Below the pieces are notes generated by a model. The model searched no databases, had not been told where the DNA came from, and was given only the letters and a program-made list of their open reading frames with translations. The position numbers and the translations under genes are program-made. Positions 7,134-10,670 of a DNA stretch of 10,670 nucleotides are shown here, in pieces. This DNA is from Chloroflexi bacterium RBG_16_72_14. GTDB taxonomy: Bacteria > Chloroflexota > Limnocylindria > Limnocylindrales > CSP1-4. How positions within the stretch are numbered: the first letter of the stretch is position 1; each line of letters begins with the position of its first letter. The stretch lies in NCBI GenBank assembly GCA_001797035.1, contig MGOE01000115.1, positions 5,903 through 16,572 of the forward strand. Direction: 5' to 3'.

Positions 7134-7931
7134 TCAGCGCTCGATGAACGCCTCGCGCAGCGAGGCGCGTGCCGGCTCGCCCACCCCGAGGCCGGCCGCG
7201 AAGTAGGCGTCCACGTCCCCGTACCGCCGTCGCATGGTGGCGATCGACGTCTCGAGGTACGCCTCGCGCACGCCGACCAGCGGCCTGAGCGCCTCCGGGT
7301 CGCCGCCGCGCGCCCGGAACGCATCGAGCTCCGCGGCGAACACGGCCTCCATCACGTTGCTCTCGAGGTACTCGGCGAGGATGGCGTCCTCGGGCACGCC
7401 GAGCAGCAGGAGCAGCGCCGCGACCGCCCAGCCCGTCCGGTCCTTGCCGGTGGCGCAGTGGACGAGCCCCGGCCGGCTGGCGGCGAGGGCCAGGTCGCGG
7501 AACATCCGCCCGTAGCCCTCGCACGCGCTGTCCAGCTCCACGAACTCGCGGTACCGCTCCTCGAAGAAGCGCTCGGCGCCGCCGTCGGCGAGCACGGCGC
7601 TGATGGCGGCCACGTCCCGCATCCTGGACTGGAGGTGGAACGGGGACCCCTCCGGCGGCGCCCCGGCCAGGACGTCGGCGACCACGAGGCGCGCCCCGTC
7701 GGGCAGGCGGTCGGGGTGGGCCTCGCGCTCCGGGCTGGTGCGCAGGTCGTACACGGTGCGGATGCCGAGGCCGGCCAGCATCGCAAGCGCGTCCGCGTCC
7801 ACGCGGCTGAGGTCCGTGGACCGGTAGAGCAGGCCAGGCCGCACCCGGCCGCCGCCGCGGACGGGTCGCCCGCCGACGTCGCGCAGGTTGGCGAGGGGCG
7901 GCCCCGCGCTGGGGGCCGGCTGGGTCTCCAC
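7134..7931 (-). CDS. Tyrosine-protein phosphatase family protein (IphP / MptpB type)
   Basis: The 265-residue product has the cysteine-phosphatase P-loop HCATGKDRTG (158-167), giving nucleophile Cys159 and Arg165. The DRTG ending is typical of the bacterial IphP / MptpB (Y_phosphatase3) group, whose members act on phosphotyrosine, phosphoserine or phosphoinositides. The family N-terminal signature ANLRDVGG (14-21), then LLYRSTDLSRVD and the RTVYDLRTSPERE strand, are all present. No signal peptide is seen, so it is probably cytoplasmic. GTG at 7931 is chosen because it is 10 nt after the E2 stop and just ahead of the conserved ANLRDVGG; no clear ribosome site precedes it, which suggests translational coupling with E2. 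Its place in the dehydrogenase operon is unusual. Whether it acts on the complex is unknown. Confidence 0.85.
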   Translation of the reverse strand: METQPAPSAGPPLANLRDVGGRPVRGGGRVRPGLLYRSTDLSRVDADALAMLAGLGIRTVYDLRTSPEREAHPDRLPDGARLVVADVLAGAPPEGSPFHLQSRMRDVAAISAVLADGGAERFFEERYREFVELDSACEGYGRMFRDLALAASRPGLVHCATGKDRTGWAVAALLLLLGVPEDAILAEYLESNVMEAVFAAELDAFRARGGDPEALRPLVGVREAYLETSIATMRRRYGDVDAYFAAGLGVGEPARASLREAFIER

Positions 7932-7941
7932 TGGACCGCGG

Positions 7942-9231
7942 CTACCCGAGCGCCGCGTCGCGGCGCAGCTCGCGGTGGTTCTCCAGCCGCCGGCGGATCG
8001 CGTTGAGGAAGCGGGCGCCCAGCTCGCCGTCCACCATCCGGTGGTCGGCGGTGAGGGTGAGCCGCATGATCGAGCGGACGGCGAGCCCGCCGTTGACGGC
8101 GACCGGCGTCTCCTGGGCGCTGGCCACCGCGAGCACCCCGGACTCACCCGGGTTGATGATCGCGGTGAACGCGTCGACGCCGAACATGCCCAGGTTCGAC
8201 ACGGTGAACGTGCTGCCGGTCAGCCCGTCAGGACCCAGGCGCCCGTCGCGGGCCGCGGTGGCGAGCCGGGCGGCCTCGGCGTGGAGGCCGTAGACGCTGA
8301 GGCGGTCCGCGTCGCGGATCACGGGTACCACCAGGCCGGCCGGCAGAGACACGGCGAGGCCGAGGTGGACGGCCCGTCGCGGCCACACCGAGATGCCGTC
8401 CGTCCGGGCATTGACGTCCGGGAACTCGACCAGGGCCTGGGCGACCGCGGCCAGCACGTAATCCGTGACCGACAGGTCGATCCCGTCCGACTTGAGCTCG
8501 CGCCGCAGCGCGAGCAGGCCCGTGACGTCCACGCCGGCGGTGACCGTGAAGGTGGGGATCGTGGTCGCGCTCAGCGCGAGCCGCGCGGCGATCACGCGGC
8601 GCATCCGGCTCAGCGGGCGTGGCGGTTCCTCGCCCTCGCCGAGCGCAGGCACGGCGTTGGCCGCCGCGGCGCCGACCGGAACGGGAGCGGGTGCCGGGGT
8701 TGCGGCGCTCGTGCGGGCCTCGATCGCGGCGCGCACGTCGCGCTCGGTGATCCGTCCCTCCGGGCCGGTGCCCGCGATGCCGCGCGGATCGATGCCGGCC
8801 TCCGCCGCGGTCCGGGCCGCCCGGGGGCTGATCCGCAGCCGCCCCTCGCCACGGGCAGCGGGAGGGGCAGCAGCGCCTGCGGGGGTCGCCGGAACGGCCG
8901 TCGGGACGTCGAGCGCCACCGCGGCCTCGAGCGCTCCGGGCGCCTCGACCGCCGCCCCGACCGCCGCCGGCGCGCCCTCGGGCACCGACTCACCGGCCTC
9001 GCCGACCCAGGCGCACACCGCGTTGACCGGGATCGTCGCCCCCTCGGGGGCCACGATCCGGAGGAGCACGCCCTCGTCGAACGCCTCGACCTCCATCGTG
9101 GACTTGTCGGTCTCGATCTCGAACAGGACGTCGCCCCGGTGGACGGGGTCGCCCTCGCGCTTGTGCCATGCGATGACCGTGCAGTCCTCGGTCATCTGCC
9201 CGGGCTTGGGCATCAGGATCGCGTGTGCCAT
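7942..9231 (-). CDS. 2-oxoacid dehydrogenase E2: dihydrolipoamide acyltransferase
   Basis: It is the core acyltransferase, moving the acetyl group from lipoyl-lysine to CoA. The 429-residue product has one lipoyl domain (about 3-77; lipoylated Lys43 in ETDKSTMEVEA), an Ala/Pro-rich linker, an E1/E3-binding domain (133-170, ISPRAARTAAEAGIDPRGIAG), a second linker and the catalytic domain (about 205-429). The active site reads DHRMVDG with His397 and Asp401. The ATG at 9231 has CAGGGAG (9239-9245) 7 nt before it. It lies 32 nt after the E1 gene. The lipoyl and catalytic motifs suit a pyruvate or acetoin dehydrogenase E2; branched-chain substrates are not excluded, so no symbol is given. The E3 subunit must come from elsewhere. 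Confidence 0.94.
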   Translation of the reverse strand: MAHAILMPKPGQMTEDCTVIAWHKREGDPVHRGDVLFEIETDKSTMEVEAFDEGVLLRIVAPEGATIPVNAVCAWVGEAGESVPEGAPAAVGAAVEAPGALEAAVALDVPTAVPATPAGAAAPPAARGEGRLRISPRAARTAAEAGIDPRGIAGTGPEGRITERDVRAAIEARTSAATPAPAPVPVGAAAANAVPALGEGEEPPRPLSRMRRVIAARLALSATTIPTFTVTAGVDVTGLLALRRELKSDGIDLSVTDYVLAAVAQALVEFPDVNARTDGISVWPRRAVHLGLAVSLPAGLVVPVIRDADRLSVYGLHAEAARLATAARDGRLGPDGLTGSTFTVSNLGMFGVDAFTAIINPGESGVLAVASAQETPVAVNGGLAVRSIMRLTLTADHRMVDGELGARFLNAIRRRLENHRELRRDAALG

Positions 9232-9263
9232 CGTTCGGCTCCCTGCTCGTCCGGTACCGGGTG

Positions 9264-10670
9264 CTAGAGCAGCGCCCGCGCGGCGGCGACGATGTCGTCG
9301 ACCCCCGGCAGGAACGCCCGCTCGAGGCTCTCGGCCTGCGGCGAGATGCCGTTCCGGGCGCCGATCCGCCCAACCGGCGCATCGAGCCAGTCGAACACGT
9401 CGTGCTGGATCCGGGCCACGACCTCGTTCACGAAGCTGCCGCCCAGGACCGCCTGGGCGGCGACCACGCAGCGGCCGGTCTTGCGCACTGAGGCGAGCAC
9501 CGTGTCCATGTCCACCGGCACCAGGCTGCGCACGTCGATGACCTCGGCGCCCACGCCGACCTCGGCCGCCAGCCGCTCTGCGGCGGCGAGGGCGTCGGGC
9601 ACGGCCGGGCCCCAGGCAACCAGCGTGACGTCGTCGCCCTCGCGGGCCACGCTCGCGACGCCGATCGGCACCAGGTGCTCGCCTTCGGGCACGACGCCCT
9701 TGGCCGGGTACAGGCCCTGGCTCTCGACGAACAGGACGGGGTTGCTGGTCCGGATCGCCGCCTTGAGCAGGCCCTTGGCGTCCGCCGGGTTGGAGGGGTA
9801 GACGACCCAGATCCCGGGCAGGTGCGTGAACAGGCTCTCGAGGCTCTGGCTGTGCTGCCCGCCGTAGCCCTTGCCGGCGCCCACCGAGGCGCGGATGACG
9901 AGCGGGACCTCGACCTGCCCGCCGCTCATGTAGTGCCACTTCGCGGCCTGGTTGGCGATCTGGTCCGACGCCATCAGCGCGAAGTCCATGTACATCAGCT
10001 CGACCACCGGCCGCAGCCCGACGATCGCCGCACCGACCGCGGTGCCGCAGATCGCCGCCTCGGAGATGGGCGTGTTGAACACGCGGTCGCGCCCGAACGA
10101 CTCGAGCAGCCCCTTGGTCAGCTTGAACGCCCCGCCATAGTCGGCGACGTCCTCGCCGTAGAACACGACCCGGCGGTCGCGGACCATCTCCTCGGCCAGG
10201 GCGTCGCGGAGCGCGTCGCGGTAGGTGATGGCGCCGTCGGCGCCGCGCTTCGCCACGGGCAGGGGGGCCAGCAGCGGTGCCTCGCCGCGCCCGGGCGGGA
10301 CGTCGTCGGAGGAGCCGTCCGTGTACAGGAACCGGAGGGCGTCCGCGGGAGCCGGGTCGGTCGCCTGCGAGGCGCGCACGGCGGCACGGGCGTTGCGCTC
10401 GCGGACGCGCTGCTCGACGGCGGCCAGGGCGGCCTCGTCGGCGATGCCACCGGCCAGGAGCTGGCCCTTCAGGCGCTCGATGGCGTCGACCGCGCGCCAG
10501 GCGGCCTCCTCCTCGCGGGTCCGGTACTCGTCGCGCGGGTCGGACAGGGAGTGCCCGTAGTAGCGGTACGTGCTGGCCTCGATGAGCACCGGCCCTTCGC
10601 CCGCGCGGCACCGGGCGACGGCGCGCCGGACGGCGTCGCGGACCGCGAGCACGTCCATCCCGTTGACCGT
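9264..10670 (-). CDS. Fused E1 alpha-beta 2-oxoacid dehydrogenase (partial, 5' end missing)
   Basis: This ThDP enzyme decarboxylates a 2-oxoacid and acylates the E2 lipoyl group. The frame is open from the right edge, and its start lies outside. The first visible part is the end of an E1 alpha subunit: TVNGMDVLAV, GPVLIEASTYRYYGHSLSDP and DEYRTREEE. A proline/alanine linker of about 45 residues follows, then a whole E1 beta starting at DGAITYRDAL: VFYGEDVADYGGAFKLTKGL, FNTPISEAAICGTAVGAA, GKGYGGQHSQS (histidine in the active-site loop) and the C-terminal ISPQAESLERAFLPG. No stop separates them. The YRYYGHSLSDP motif favours pyruvate or acetoin over branched-chain acids. It begins the operon with E2 and the phosphatase. 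Confidence 0.93.
   Translation of the reverse strand, partial: TVNGMDVLAVRDAVRRAVARCRAGEGPVLIEASTYRYYGHSLSDPRDEYRTREEEAAWRAVDAIERLKGQLLAGGIADEAALAAVEQRVRERNARAAVRASQATDPAPADALRFLYTDGSSDDVPPGRGEAPLLAPLPVAKRGADGAITYRDALRDALAEEMVRDRRVVFYGEDVADYGGAFKLTKGLLESFGRDRVFNTPISEAAICGTAVGAAIVGLRPVVELMYMDFALMASDQIANQAAKWHYMSGGQVEVPLVIRASVGAGKGYGGQHSQSLESLFTHLPGIWVVYPSNPADAKGLLKAAIRTSNPVLFVESQGLYPAKGVVPEGEHLVPIGVASVAREGDDVTLVAWGPAVPDALAAAERLAAEVGVGAEVIDVRSLVPVDMDTVLASVRKTGRCVVAAQAVLGGSFVNEVVARIQHDVFDWLDAPVGRIGARNGISPQAESLERAFLPGVDDIVAAARALL

Noticed and set aside
7888..9267. Plus-strand open frame of about 459 codons
   Set aside because: Antisense to the E2 gene. The composition is that of a shadow frame.

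Overview
The window is about 70% GC, gene-dense, with strong G/C preference at third codon positions and several GTG or TTG starts. It comes from a high-GC bacterium. The gene content (Kv-beta-type aldo/keto reductase, single-chain iron-sulfur serine deaminase, fused E1 alpha-beta dehydrogenase, secreted GH16-like protein, small uncharacterised proteins) would suit an uncultured soil-type Chloroflexota or an actinobacterium. That placement is an inference; no rRNA or marker gene is present to settle it.

Layout. Positions 1-96 hold the 3' end of an unidentified + strand gene. Positions 97-425 hold a possible small minus-strand ORF and the promoter region of a small XRE-type regulator (426-785). 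Two uncharacterised + strand genes follow (885-1217 and 1298-1909), then a YghZ-like aldo/keto reductase (1999-3042) and an L-serine ammonia-lyase started from TTG (3131-4540). The serine lyase converges, with a 4-nt gap, on a secreted GH16-like protein on the minus strand (4545-5300). A 247-nt divergent intergenic region with a strong nested inverted repeat separates that gene from a + strand pair: a protein with a degenerate GGDEF domain (5548-6063) and a homocysteine S-methyltransferase (6129-7082). The rest is a minus-strand operon read from the right edge: a fused E1 alpha-beta 2-oxoacid dehydrogenase (cut by the window end), its E2 acyltransferase, and a tyrosine-phosphatase-like protein starting 10 nt after the E2 stop.

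How the genes may work together. Serine lyase makes pyruvate and ammonia, and the E1-E2 pair looks like a pyruvate or acetoin dehydrogenase making acetyl-CoA, so the two could lie on one carbon route, though they are not in one operon. The methyltransferase regenerates methionine. No E3 gene is in the window. I see no CRISPR array, tRNA, rRNA, insertion sequence or phage gene. The window is mostly ordinary core and accessory metabolism. The points most worth a second look are the phosphatase coupled to the dehydrogenase operon, the GGDEF-derived protein with its active site replaced, the two-module uncharacterised protein at 1298-1909, and the intergenic inverted repeat at 5452-5493.
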